Assembly: GCF_001431415.1 (NCBI RefSeq)
Contig: NZ_LDJI01000013.1
Coordinates: 124,001 to 188,000, forward strand
Length of the DNA stretch: 64,000 bases
From: Stenotrophomonas humi
Lineage (GTDB): Bacteria > Pseudomonadota > Gammaproteobacteria > Xanthomonadales > Xanthomonadaceae
Reading direction: 5' to 3'
Shown: positions 10,157 through 18,869 of the stretch, in pieces
How positions within the stretch are numbered: position 1 is the stretch's first letter
Layout of the letters: each line of letters opens with the position of its first letter
The notes under the pieces: generated by a model
The model's database searches: none
The model's input: the letters and a program-made list of their open reading frames with translations, nothing else
What the model was told of the DNA's origin: nothing
Position numbers and translations under genes: made by a program

Positions 10157-12202
10157 ATGTCAATGAATACTGCGTTTTCGCCGGCCCATGCCGAGCGGCT
10201 GTTCCCGCGGCTCTGGATGCTGGTGGGAGGCATCATGGCGCTTGGGGCGGTTGCGCGCCTGGGCATGTGGGTGGCTTACGCCGGCGCTTCGCGCGGCCCC
10301 GAACTGCTGGGGCCGGTGCTGTTGCAGGGCGCGCGTTATGACCTGGTGGCCGGCGCGATCTGCGCGCTGCTGGTTGGGCTGCTGACTGCCCCGGTATGGC
10401 TGAGTGGGCGTCATGGGCAGGCTGTGCGCGGAGCGCAATGGTTGCTGGTGGCGCTGTTGCTGCTGTTCGCACTGTTGGCGGTCTGCGAACACTTCTATTA
10501 CGGGTTCTACAAGACGCGTTTCGATCCCATCGTGTTCGGTATGTTCGAGGACGACACCGGTGCGATCCTGCAAACGGTGTGGGACGACTACCCGGTCATT
10601 CCGGGGGTCGTGGCGCTGGTGTTGGGGGGCGCATTGCTCGGCTGGGGCGTGCCGCGTGTCGGGCGCTGGCTGGGCGCCCGCTGGCCGACGGGCTCGGCAC
10701 GTTGGGCGCAGGTGCTGTTGTTGGTCGTGCAATGCCTGCTGCTGCTGTTGTTGGCGCGCGGCACGGTGAGCACCTTCCCGCTGGTGCGGCGCGACGTGAC
10801 GGTTTCCGCCGACCCGTTCGTCAATGCGCTGGTGCTCAATGCACCACTGACGCTGTACCGCGCTGCCCGGATCCGCGCCAAGGAAACCGACATCGCCACT
10901 GATCCGCTGGTGGGCGTGCATCGGCTGGGTTTTGGCAGCCTGGAGCAGGCAGCGGCGGCGGCCGGGCTGCCTTCCGGTGACCCCGGTCGGATCCGCTCGG
11001 CACTGTTCCCGGTTGCTCCGGGGCAGCCGCGCACGGTCGCCCAGTCGCCGCATGTGGTGGTCGGTCTGCTGGAGTCGTTTGGCCAGGACCTGCTGTACAC
11101 GGATGGCCCAGGCAATGATCTGCTCGGCCGCTTGCGTGGCGAGCTGGAGCACGGTTATCAGTTCGACAACTTCATCGCCGGACAGAATGGCACGCACCCG
11201 ACGCTGGAGCATCTGCTGCTCGGCACGCCGATCACGCCGCTGGCCAATGGCCGCAACGCCCGCTTGGCCTTCGACACCTCGGCCGCGTTGCCGTTCAAGC
11301 GGGCCGGTTATCGCACGGCATTTCTGTATGGCGGCGGCAGCGACTGGCGTGAACTGGGCACTGCGCTGCCGCAGCAGGGCTTCGACCAGGTATATGACGC
11401 CCGCGACATCCGCAAACGCTTCCCCGCCGCCCACGGCACCGACTGGGGTCTGTACGACGCATATCTGTTCCGCTTCGCCCAGGAACTGCTGACGCAGGCC
11501 GATGCGCGTGGCGAACGTTTGTTCCTGGTGCTGTTGACCACCACCAACCACCCGCCGTTCGAGCTGGACACCCCGCATCCGGACCTGCCGCTCGATCCGG
11601 ACAGGCTCGGGCCACGCGCGCTGGACGACAAGGCCGAGCTGCGGAAGATGCTGGCCACGTACCAGTACCAGGCCGACGAGTTCGGTGGTTTCCTGCAGCA
11701 GCTGCGGCAAGGACCGCTGGGTGAGCGCACCCTGGTTGCCGCCGCTGGCGACCACAACCTGCGTTCGCACTACCGCTATGACCTGCCTGCCGAACAGGTG
11801 GACGTGGATCGCGTGTTTGCCTATCTGCGGGTGCCGGCGGCCTACGCACCGCCGGGAGAAGGGCCGGATGTCCGCGCCTTTGCCGGCCATGGCGACCTGA
11901 TTCCGACGCTGGTATCGCTGGCCCTGCCGGGCGAACGCTATTTCGCGACCGGCAGGAATCTGTGGGAGCGGCCGACCGATGGCGGTCAGGCGTTGGCGCA
12001 GTACGAGCGCCTGTATACCCGGGAGGGGGTGCTGTTTCCGCTGGTGGGGCCAAAGCTGCATGCCTGGCGTGATCCCCGCCACATCGCCGCGGAAGGGCGG
12101 ATGCCGGATGCTGCGTCCGTTGCCCGGGTGCAGCGCACCGCTGCGGGTGTGGCGCTGCGTGATTGGTACATCCGCGAGCAGGTGCTGCGGCTGCGGCGCT
12201 AG
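10157..12202 (+). CDS. LTA synthase family membrane phosphotransferase (alkaline phosphatase superfamily)
   Basis: 681 residues; ATG at 10157 with CAGGGA upstream. About five membrane spans occupy residues 15-215. A periplasmic sulfatase-type domain (about 290-640) follows, with metal ligand E306 in GLLESFG, the presumed nucleophile T346 in GQNGTHPT, and D532-H533 in AAGDHN. This is the architecture of LtaS and of OpgB/MdoB, which transfer phosphoglycerol from phosphatidylglycerol. A Gram-negative has no lipoteichoic acid, so the likely acceptor is a periplasmic glucan, lipid or LPS component; I cannot choose. It is a single-gene unit whose 3' end nearly meets the convergent YczE-like gene (15-bp gap). 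Confidence 0.85.
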   Translation: MSMNTAFSPAHAERLFPRLWMLVGGIMALGAVARLGMWVAYAGASRGPELLGPVLLQGARYDLVAGAICALLVGLLTAPVWLSGRHGQAVRGAQWLLVALLLLFALLAVCEHFYYGFYKTRFDPIVFGMFEDDTGAILQTVWDDYPVIPGVVALVLGGALLGWGVPRVGRWLGARWPTGSARWAQVLLLVVQCLLLLLLARGTVSTFPLVRRDVTVSADPFVNALVLNAPLTLYRAARIRAKETDIATDPLVGVHRLGFGSLEQAAAAAGLPSGDPGRIRSALFPVAPGQPRTVAQSPHVVVGLLESFGQDLLYTDGPGNDLLGRLRGELEHGYQFDNFIAGQNGTHPTLEHLLLGTPITPLANGRNARLAFDTSAALPFKRAGYRTAFLYGGGSDWRELGTALPQQGFDQVYDARDIRKRFPAAHGTDWGLYDAYLFRFAQELLTQADARGERLFLVLLTTTNHPPFELDTPHPDLPLDPDRLGPRALDDKAELRKMLATYQYQADEFGGFLQQLRQGPLGERTLVAAAGDHNLRSHYRYDLPAEQVDVDRVFAYLRVPAAYAPPGEGPDVRAFAGHGDLIPTLVSLALPGERYFATGRNLWERPTDGGQALAQYERLYTREGVLFPLVGPKLHAWRDPRHIAAEGRMPDAASVARVQRTAAGVALRDWYIREQVLRLRR

Positions 12203-12217
12203 GCTTGCTGGTATGCC

Positions 12218-12829
12218 TCAGCGTGCTGTTGCCATGGCGGCAGCACGCCGGTCGAACAATGGCAGGGTGATGCCGCACAGCGGTCCGATCAACACGGCAA
12301 AGGCCAGCGTGCCGATGCCGACGTTGCCCCCGAGCCACCAACCGATCGCCAGCGCGGTGGCTTCAATCAGCGTGCGCACCTTCCATATGGTCCAGCCGCT
12401 GCGTGCGTGCAGGCCGGTCATCAGGCCGTCGCGCGGTCCCGGCCCGAAGTTCGCACCAATATAGAGCCCGGTGGCGATGGCCAACAGCAGCAGGCCGGCG
12501 ACGAATACCAGAACCTGCCACAGCAGGCCGCTCACCGGCGGCAGGATCGACAGACCGAGCTGTGCGCTGGGGCCAATCAACAGCACGTTCAGCACCGTGC
12601 CGAGCCCGGGTTTCTGTCGCAGCGGCAGCCACATCAGCAGTACCGCCACGCCGACCAGGTTGGTGATCAACCCGAAGCTCCAGCCGCTGCGCAGCGAAAT
12701 GCCCTGGCTCAGGACGTCCCAGGGGGCAATACCGATACCGGCACGGATCATCAGCGACGAGGCGATGCCGAACAGAAACAGCCCCAGCAGCAGTTGCAGC
12801 AGGCGGGTGACGAAAGCAGGTGTGAACAT
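12218..12829 (-). CDS. YczE/YitT-like integral membrane protein
   Basis: 203 residues from the ATG at 12827-12829 (MFTPAF); a GTG three codons earlier is the alternative and neither has a clear ribosome site. About five hydrophobic segments (14-32, 48-70, 76-98, 103-128, 155-195). The sequences GIGIAPWDVLSQG and NFGPGPRDGLMTG form two similar half-repeats, the signature of YczE-type proteins, sometimes annotated as permeases. Its substrate or role is unknown. Confidence 0.75.
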   Translation of the reverse strand: MFTPAFVTRLLQLLLGLFLFGIASSLMIRAGIGIAPWDVLSQGISLRSGWSFGLITNLVGVAVLLMWLPLRQKPGLGTVLNVLLIGPSAQLGLSILPPVSGLLWQVLVFVAGLLLLAIATGLYIGANFGPGPRDGLMTGLHARSGWTIWKVRTLIEATALAIGWWLGGNVGIGTLAFAVLIGPLCGITLPLFDRRAAAMATAR

Positions 12830-12939
12830 GGAGGGCACGCGGGGAGGGCGGCGCAGGGAGCGCGGGTGAGCGATGAGCAGCGACGCACGCGGTCACGCCG
12901 CGCGCGTTGTGCGTGTTGCAGTTGTGGAGGCGCTGGGCT

Positions 12940-13965
12940 TCAGCCCCAGCCTTCCAGCGCCAGCTTGCCGATGGTGCGCCCGGACTCCATCTGTTGATGG
13001 GCCAAACGCAGGTTGGCGGCGGTGATCGGCCCCAACCGCTGGGTCAGCGTGGTACGCAGTTCGCCGGCATCGATCAGGCTGGCCGCACGGGTCAGGATGC
13101 GATGCTGCTCGATCATGTCCGCGGTACGGAAGCGCGCCCGCGCGAACATGAATTCCCAGTGGATGCCGATGCATTTGGATTTGTATGGATCACCGATGCG
13201 CAGCTCGCCAGCCGGCTCCACGATCAGGCCAACATGGCCCTGCGGTGCCAGCAGTTCCCCCAACTGCTGCCAATACAGGTCGGTATTGGCCAGGTTGAGT
13301 GCGGCATCCACCTGGTTGATGCCCACCGCCTGCAGCTGCGGCGCCAGCGGTTGGCGGTGGTCGATGACGTGGTCTGCCCCCAACTGCTTGCACCACGCCA
13401 CGGTTTCAGGGCGCGAGGCGGTGGCCACGACCGTGAAGCCGGCATGTCGGCCCAGCTGGATGGCAATGGAGCCCACGCCACCGGCACCGCCGATCACCAG
13501 CAGGACTTTGCCGAGGTTGCGTTTGCCGTCCAGTTGATACGGCATGCGCTGGAACAGCAGCTCCCAGGCAGTGAGCGTGGTCAGCGGCAGCGCGGCAGCC
13601 TCGGCGAAGTCCAGGGTGTTGGGTTTGCGCCCGGCCAGGCGTTCGTCCACCAGTTGCAGCTGTGCGTTGCAGCCGGGGCGGGTGACGTCGCCGGCGTAAT
13701 ACACCTCATCGCCGACTTCGAACGCGGTCACGTCCGGGCCGATTGCCAGCACCGTGCCGGCAGCATCAAAACCCAGTACGCGTGGCGGGCTTTCCTGCCC
13801 CGCCTTCGGAGCGCGCAGTTTGGTATCCACCGGATTGACCGAAATCGCCTGCACCTGAATGAGCAGATCCTGGCCTTGCGGAGCGGCAGGCGCCGGCAGC
13901 TCGACATCCAGTAGGGAATCCGGGTTGCTGACGGGTAGGTAATGAGTCAGACCGATCGCTTTCAT
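12940..13965 (-). CDS. zinc-type alcohol dehydrogenase-like / quinone oxidoreductase family protein
   Basis: 341 residues from the ATG at 13963-13965 (MKAIGLTHYLP). A GroES-like domain (about 20-130: VQAISVNPVDTKLR; VLGFDAAGTVLAIG; VGDEVYYAGD) is followed by a Rossmann domain with GGAGGVGSIAIQL (about 155-167), fitting NADPH. The catalytic-zinc Cys and His of true alcohol dehydrogenases are absent; Asn-Pro-Val-Asp stands where Cys would be. It therefore belongs to the zinc-free quinone oxidoreductase branch, whose natural substrates are usually unknown. It is a lone gene divergent from ompA. Confidence 0.85.
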   Translation of the reverse strand: MKAIGLTHYLPVSNPDSLLDVELPAPAAPQGQDLLIQVQAISVNPVDTKLRAPKAGQESPPRVLGFDAAGTVLAIGPDVTAFEVGDEVYYAGDVTRPGCNAQLQLVDERLAGRKPNTLDFAEAAALPLTTLTAWELLFQRMPYQLDGKRNLGKVLLVIGGAGGVGSIAIQLGRHAGFTVVATASRPETVAWCKQLGADHVIDHRQPLAPQLQAVGINQVDAALNLANTDLYWQQLGELLAPQGHVGLIVEPAGELRIGDPYKSKCIGIHWEFMFARARFRTADMIEQHRILTRAASLIDAGELRTTLTQRLGPITAANLRLAHQQMESGRTIGKLALEGWG

Positions 13966-14343
13966 GCGGAAAAGTTCCGTGTGCGGGGGAGCGGAATCAT
14001 CATACTCAGCAAACGGTTCAGCTGGCGGTAACGGCGGCGGGTTGGCCGGGTTTCCGGGGGTTTTCGGGTGAAACCGACCGCAATGCAGCAAAAACGCCGG
14101 AAGGCCTGCCACAGCACGGTCTTGCACCCTTTGATGAAGCTGTATACGGTTCGCCCAGCCGGACAAGTAGAGGTCTGGTGGTTGCGCCATTTGTTATATG
14201 GTCGTTAACATCGTCTTCACGGGCCAGCGCATACTGTGCACCCCGATGGCGTGCGGAAACGGCCGTCTCTGAACGCGACGAAATCGCTGTGCTGGACCAT
14301 GCCTCTACCGGTTTCATACCCCCGAAACAAGGAGCTGTATTTC
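13966..14343. other. intergenic region upstream of the OmpA-family gene
   Basis: 378 bp with no supported gene. It must carry the divergent promoters of the dehydrogenase and the porin gene. The more A/T-rich patch near 14190-14225 is the best promoter area, but I cannot fix -35/-10 boxes. A ribosome site AAGGAG (14328-14333) precedes the porin start. Confidence 0.5.
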
Positions 14344-15447
14344 ATGAACAAGAAGATCCTTACCGCCGCACTGCTGGGTGGTCTGGCTTTTGCCCAGGCC
14401 GCTTCGGCTCAGGAATTCGACGACCGCTGGTACCTGACCGGTTCGGCCGGCTTCAACTTCCAGGACGGTGATCGTGGCACCAACGACGCTCCGTTCGCCA
14501 CGCTGGGTCTGGGCAAGTTCATCAGCCCGAACTGGTCGCTGGACGGTGAGCTGAACTATCAGAACCCGAACTTCGACGCCAACCAGGATCAGAACTGGTC
14601 GCAGTACGGCGTTTCGCTGGATCTGCGTCGCCACTTCATCCAGGAAGGCCGTGGCTGGAACCCCTACCTGCTGGCAGGCCTGGGTTACCAGAAGGCTGAA
14701 GAGGAATATCACCTGATCAACGGTGACCTGGCTGACCGTAAGGACGGCAACCTGGCTGCCAAGGTCGGCGTCGGTCTGCAGACCACGTTCGAGAAGCGCG
14801 TTGCCGTTCGTGCCGAACTGGCCTACCGCGCTGACTTCGACGACCAGAGCGTCCGTGAGTACAGCAACGACTCCAAGAAGCAGGATTGGTTCGGCGACGT
14901 GCTGGCTTCGGTCGGCGTCGTGATTCCGCTGGGCCCGGCCCCGGTGGCTGCTGTGCCGGCTCCGGCACCGGTTGCCCCGAGCTGCGCCGACCTGGATGAC
15001 GACGGTGACGGCGTCAACAACTGCGACGACAAGTGCCCGAACTCGCAGCCTGGCCAGACCATTGGTCCGGACGGTTGCCCGGTGCCGGTCTCGATCGACC
15101 TGAAGGGCGTGAACTTCGACTTCGACAAGGCGACCCTGCGTTCGGACGCCGTCTCGATCCTGAGCGAAGCCACCGAGATCCTGAAGCGTTACCCGGATCT
15201 GCGCGTTGAAGTTGCCGGTCACACCGACTCGAAGGGTACCGACGCTTACAACCAGAAGCTGTCCGAGCGTCGCGCCAAGGCTGTGTACGACTACCTGACC
15301 ACCAACGGTGTGTCGGCTGCTCGTCTGCAGGGCCCGATCGGCTACGGCGAGAGCCGTCCGATTGCTCCGAACACCAACCCGGATGGTTCGGACAACCCGG
15401 AAGGTCGTGCAAAGAACCGTCGCACCGAGCTGAACGTCCAGAACTAA
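14344..15447 (+). CDS. OmpA-family outer membrane protein
   Basis: 367 residues. A signal peptide of about 22 residues ends ASAQ. An eight-stranded barrel (about 25-205) has alternating strands such as WYLTGSAGFNF. A Pro/Ala linker and a calcium-binding-like acidic repeat follow (DLDDDGDGVNNCDDKCP, about 218-235). The C-terminal OmpA/peptidoglycan-binding domain (about 255-365) has GVNFDFDKATL, VAGHTDSKGTDAYN and LSERRAKAVYDYL. The family links the outer membrane to peptidoglycan. Codon use is strongly biased (mostly CTG, GAC, AAC), consistent with a highly expressed gene. A strong terminator follows at 15473. Confidence 0.93.
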   Translation: MNKKILTAALLGGLAFAQAASAQEFDDRWYLTGSAGFNFQDGDRGTNDAPFATLGLGKFISPNWSLDGELNYQNPNFDANQDQNWSQYGVSLDLRRHFIQEGRGWNPYLLAGLGYQKAEEEYHLINGDLADRKDGNLAAKVGVGLQTTFEKRVAVRAELAYRADFDDQSVREYSNDSKKQDWFGDVLASVGVVIPLGPAPVAAVPAPAPVAPSCADLDDDGDGVNNCDDKCPNSQPGQTIGPDGCPVPVSIDLKGVNFDFDKATLRSDAVSILSEATEILKRYPDLRVEVAGHTDSKGTDAYNQKLSERRAKAVYDYLTTNGVSAARLQGPIGYGESRPIAPNTNPDGSDNPEGRAKNRRTELNVQN

Positions 15448-15472
15448 TCGGACGTTTCGGTAGCGATACAAG

Positions 15473-15505
15473 CAAGGCCCGGCTTCTGCCGGGCCTTGTT
15501 TTTTT
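15473..15505 (+). terminator. rho-independent terminator of the OmpA-family gene
   Basis: 10-bp stem 15473-15482 with 15489-15498, loop CTTCTG, then a run of seven T. Confidence 0.92.
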
Positions 15506-15606
15506 GTGCCCGCGCGCATGGATCGTGGCCGCGCTGCACGTAACGGTTGAAAGCGGTGCGGGCGCTGCCTACACTCGCGGCGTTCTCCTGTCTTAATGGA
15601 AATTCA

Positions 15607-16098
15607 ATGCTGCGTACTGTTCTGGCTGGTCTTGTCGTGCTGGCTGCCATGCCTGCCGCTCATGCAGCAGTGGATTGTTCGGCCAGTGCCATCCCGGCCG
15701 CGCCGCTGCCGGCCACGGTGATCGCACCGGTGGCTTCCGAGCTGTATGTGCGCCCGGGCCAGTTGGGCATGCCGTCGGGTGTGTTGAGCTCCGGCCTCAG
15801 CGAGGAGCAGTCGCTGGATCGCGTGCTGATGCGCCTGCGCGTGGAAAGCTGCAACAACGTGGCCAGTGCCATTCCGGCCCGTGGTGCGATCAACGCCAAT
15901 GACCCGGCCGCTTACAAGCCGCAGACCGAGTTCGACAATACGCCGTGGCGTTTTGACATGAGCCAGAACGGCAAGCGCATGACCGCCGAAGAGTTCGACG
16001 CCTGGATGAAGGCGCGCGGCGTGCGCGTGGTCAAGGCGCGTCCGGTTCCTGCCGAAGCAGCAGCGCCAGCGGCGCAGCCGGCTGCCGAGGTCAAGTAA
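15607..16098 (+). CDS. small exported protein with C-terminal FDAWMK motif
   Basis: 163 residues from the ATG at 15607 (MLRTVLAGLVVL). A signal peptide ends near AHAAVDC (about residue 20). The middle part has no family I recognise; its two Cys (C22 and the one in VESCNN) could pair in the periplasm. The C-terminal segment (about 118-150) reads NGKRMTAEEFDAWMKARG then RV and PVPAEA, and is closely matched in the lipoprotein at 17034-17336. It precedes the pseudouridine synthase by 23 bases and may share its transcript. Function unknown. Confidence 0.8.
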   Translation: MLRTVLAGLVVLAAMPAAHAAVDCSASAIPAAPLPATVIAPVASELYVRPGQLGMPSGVLSSGLSEEQSLDRVLMRLRVESCNNVASAIPARGAINANDPAAYKPQTEFDNTPWRFDMSQNGKRMTAEEFDAWMKARGVRVVKARPVPAEAAAPAAQPAAEVK

Positions 16099-16121
16099 GG
16101 CGGCCAGCCGCTTCCGTACGA

Positions 16122-16928
16122 ATGACCCAACGCAAGCCTCCGTATCGTTCAAACGCCCGCCCGGCCAAACCTGGCGGGCGTTTGCTTTCCCGTGCCGGCA
16201 CAGGTGAGGCGCAGGTGCGTCATGGTCTGGCGCGGGTGCTGTCCAAGGCCGGTGTGTGCTCGCGCAGCGAGGCGGCGCGGCGGGTGCTGGATGGGCGTGT
16301 CAGCGTCGATGGGCGGGTGATCCGTGACCCCGAGTTCCCGATCCTGGCCGGGCGCCACAAGGTGCTGCTGGATGGCCAGCCACTGGCAGCGGCTGGGCGG
16401 CTTTACATCGCCTTGAACAAGCCGCGCGGGCTGGTCACCACCGTGCAGGACGAGCACGGCCGCGACACGGTCTACCAGTGTTTTGACGGTGCCGGGCTGC
16501 CATGGCTGGCGCCGGTCGGTCGCTTGGACAAGGCCAGCGAGGGCCTGTTGTTCTTCAGCAACGACCCGGAGTGGGCGGCGCGGCTGACCGATCCGGCCAC
16601 CGGGCCACTGAAAACCTACCGCGTGCAGGTCGATGCGGTGCCCGACGCTGCGCAGCTGGCGCGCATGCAGGAGGGGGTTGATGATGCCGACGAGCATCTG
16701 GCCGCGCATTCGGTGCAAATCCTGCGCCACGGCGAGCGTACCGCCTGGTTGGAAGTGGTGCTGGATGAAGGCCGCAACCGCCATATCCGCCGGCTGCTGA
16801 AAGTGCTTGGATTCGATGTGCTGCGGTTGATGCGGGTGGCGATCGGGCCAGTGCAGCTTGGCGAGCTGGGCAAAGGACAGTGGCGTGAGCTCGACGCGGC
16901 GGAGTTGGAAGCCTTGGCGGGACGATGA
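16122..16928 (+). CDS. RsuA/RluE-family pseudouridine synthase
   Basis: 268 residues. A basic N-terminal tail (1-35) leads into an S4 RNA-binding domain (about 38-85: LSKAGVCSRSEAARRVLDGRVSVDG). The catalytic domain (about 95-250) has PVGRLDKASEGLLFFSND, where the Asp of GRLD is the conserved catalytic aspartate, and RNRHIRRLLKVLG, typical of the RsuA branch. It isomerises uridine in ribosomal RNA; the target position cannot be read from sequence. A start further in is possible, because the first 35 residues are not conserved domain. Confidence 0.9.
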   Translation: MTQRKPPYRSNARPAKPGGRLLSRAGTGEAQVRHGLARVLSKAGVCSRSEAARRVLDGRVSVDGRVIRDPEFPILAGRHKVLLDGQPLAAAGRLYIALNKPRGLVTTVQDEHGRDTVYQCFDGAGLPWLAPVGRLDKASEGLLFFSNDPEWAARLTDPATGPLKTYRVQVDAVPDAAQLARMQEGVDDADEHLAAHSVQILRHGERTAWLEVVLDEGRNRHIRRLLKVLGFDVLRLMRVAIGPVQLGELGKGQWRELDAAELEALAGR

Positions 16929-16947
16929 ATGCCAAGCTGAATGCGCT

Positions 16948-16965
16948 AATTAATTCAATTAATTC
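16948..16965. repeat. A/T-rich perfect tandem repeat AATTAATTC x2
   Basis: Two adjacent 9-bp copies (16948-16956, 16957-16965) in the promoter region of the small lipoprotein gene. They stand out in GC-rich surroundings and could be an UP-like element or regulator site. Confidence 0.6.
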
Positions 16966-17033
16966 AGTGTAGTAGCTGCACTTGTTCGAGTGATTGTTTA
17001 GACTGGCCCCCTGTATTGAACGGGATCGCAGCC

Positions 17034-17336
17034 ATGCAAGCTCTTATTCGTGTGTCAGGCATTACGCTGGTGACGCTGTCAGTGGTGGCCCTGGTGGGCT
17101 GTGCTTCGTCGGGCAAACACGCGAGCAAAGCTGACGACAAGCCGGTCACGGTCACCGTGGAAAGGCCGGTCGCCGAAAAGGACGCGTTGGGCAATTACCG
17201 TTTCCTGATGCAGCAGGGCGAGAGCCGGATGAGTGCTGACCAGTTCGATGCGTGGATGAAGGCCAACGGTATCCGTGTCGCCAAGGGCGCACCGGTGCCG
17301 GCTGCTGCGCCGGCCGCAAGGGCCGCCAAGAACTGA
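17034..17336 (+). CDS. small lipoprotein with C-terminal FDAWMK motif
   Basis: 100 residues from the ATG at 17034; a TTG at 17016 is in frame but less likely. Signal peptide with lipobox LVGC (about 20-23), so lipid-modified. After a short polar spacer the C-terminal half carries GESRMSADQFDAWMKANG, RVAK and PVPAAAPAA, closely similar to the exported protein at 15607-16098. Nothing else is recognisable. It has its own A/T-rich upstream region and ends before a shared terminator with kbl. Function unknown. Confidence 0.8.
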   Translation: MQALIRVSGITLVTLSVVALVGCASSGKHASKADDKPVTVTVERPVAEKDALGNYRFLMQQGESRMSADQFDAWMKANGIRVAKGAPVPAAAPAARAAKN

Positions 17337-17444
17337 TTACCGGTAGTGCAGGGCATCTAGCGGTGGACATGCTCGCAAAGGGCTGACCACCAAGGTCCCG
17401 GTGGTGCGTGGCTTTGCCCTGCGCGTGCCTTGCAGTGTTGAAAT

Positions 17445-17473
17445 GAAACAGGCGCCTGGTGGGCGCCTGTTTC
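17445..17473. terminator. bidirectional terminator between the lipoprotein gene and kbl
   Basis: Perfect 12-bp stem 17445-17456 with 17462-17473, loop TGGTG, between convergent genes. Short T/A tracts flank both sides. Confidence 0.8.
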
Positions 17474-17493
17474 GTTTCCGCCTCGGGCACTGA

Positions 17494-18708
17494 TCAGCCC
17501 TTGATCACGCCCAGCTCCTTGCCGATGCGGATGAAGGCATCGATGGCGCGGTCCAGGTGCACGCGGCTGTGCGCGGCGCTGATCTGGGTGCGGATGCGGG
17601 CCTGGCCCTTCGGCACGACCGGGAAGAAGAAGCCGATCGCGTAGATTCCTTCCTCCAGCAGGCGCTCGGCAAACTTCTGTGCCAACGGCGCGTCGTACAG
17701 CATCACCGGGCTGATCGGGTGTACGCCCGGCTTCACGTCGAAACCGGCAGCGGTCATCTTTTCGCGGAAATACGCGGTGTTCTCGGCCAGTGTGCCGCGC
17801 AGGTCATCGGCGGCGGCAAGCATCTCGAACGCCTTGATGCCGGCGGCGACCACGTGCGGCGGCAAGGAGTTGGAGAACAGGTACGGGCGCGAACGCTGGC
17901 GCAGCAGTTCGATCACCTCGGCGCTGGCGCAGGTGAAACCGCCCAGCGCGCCGCCCATGGCCTTGCCCAGGGTGCCGGTGATGATGTCGATCTTGTCGAG
18001 CACGCCCTTCACTTCGGCCGAACCACGGCCGGTGGCGCCAAGGAAGCCGGTGGCGTGGCATTCGTCGATATGCACCAGCGCGTTGTACTTCTTGGCCAGC
18101 GCGGTGATTTCATCGAGCGGGGCGATGAAGCCGTCCATCGAGAACACGCCATCGGTGGTGATCAGCTTGGTCTTGCAACCCGCAGCGTCGGCGGCCTGCA
18201 GCTGCGCTTCCAGATCGGCCATGTCGCAGTTGGCGTAGCGGAAGCGCTTGGCCTTGCACAGGCGCACGCCATCGATGATCGAGGCGTGGTTGAGCGCGTC
18301 GGAGATGATCGCGTCGTTCTCGCCCAGCAGCGGTTCGAACAGGCCGCCGTTGGCGTCGAAGCAGGCGGCGTAGAGGATGGTGTCGTCCTTGCCGAAGAAG
18401 TCGGCAATCTGCTTCTCCAACTGCTTGTGCAGGTCCTGGGTGCCGCAGATGAAGCGCACCGAGGCCATGCCGAAGCCGTGGCTGTCCAGCGCGTCCTTGG
18501 CCGCCTGGATCAGGTCCGGGTGGTCGGCCAGGCCCAGGTAGTTGTTGGCGCAGAAGTTCAGCACGGTGCGGCCGTCGTCCAAGGTGATCTCGGCTGACTG
18601 CGGGCTGGTGATGATGCGTTCGGACTTGAACAGCCCCTGCGCGCGGATGGCGTCCAGTTCCTCGGCGTAGTGCCGGGTGAGCGGGGAGGTGTTCGCGTTT
18701 GCGGTCAT
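17494..18708 (-). CDS. kbl: glycine C-acetyltransferase (2-amino-3-ketobutyrate CoA ligase)
   Basis: 404 residues from the ATG at 18706-18708 ([10 protein letters not shown]). It cleaves 2-amino-3-ketobutyrate with CoA to glycine and acetyl-CoA, the second step of threonine breakdown. The fold-type I PLP enzyme shows [40 protein letters not shown] and the PLP lysine in [10 protein letters not shown]. Length agrees with E. coli Kbl (398). Its partner tdh is not adjacent but lies 6.5 kb away on the same strand, beyond the sulfate-uptake genes. Confidence 0.95.
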   Translation of the reverse strand: MTANANTSPLTRHYAEELDAIRAQGLFKSERIITSPQSAEITLDDGRTVLNFCANNYLGLADHPDLIQAAKDALDSHGFGMASVRFICGTQDLHKQLEKQIADFFGKDDTILYAACFDANGGLFEPLLGENDAIISDALNHASIIDGVRLCKAKRFRYANCDMADLEAQLQAADAAGCKTKLITTDGVFSMDGFIAPLDEITALAKKYNALVHIDECHATGFLGATGRGSAEVKGVLDKIDIITGTLGKAMGGALGGFTCASAEVIELLRQRSRPYLFSNSLPPHVVAAGIKAFEMLAAADDLRGTLAENTAYFREKMTAAGFDVKPGVHPISPVMLYDAPLAQKFAERLLEEGIYAIGFFFPVVPKGQARIRTQISAAHSRVHLDRAIDAFIRIGKELGVIKG

Positions 18709-18869
18709 GGCAGGGTCTTGCGGACGGAAAGGAACCCCGATTTTAGCCGCCCCCTGCACTTGGCGCTGGCGTCATGCGCGATGGCTATAAGCGACGCGCC
18801 CGAAGTCATTTCTCCGACCGGGTGTGCGCCCGCAGCATCGACGCTCCATCCCCTTCACAGGAGCCACCG

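Noticed and set aside
10160..12082. 640-codon minus-strand open frame
   Set aside because: Antisense to the LTA-synthase-like gene. His/Gln/Arg-rich low-complexity translation with no domain.
17337..17444. Possible riboswitch or small RNA before the kbl terminator
   Set aside because: No conserved aptamer core could be found; it is downstream of kbl, not in its leader.
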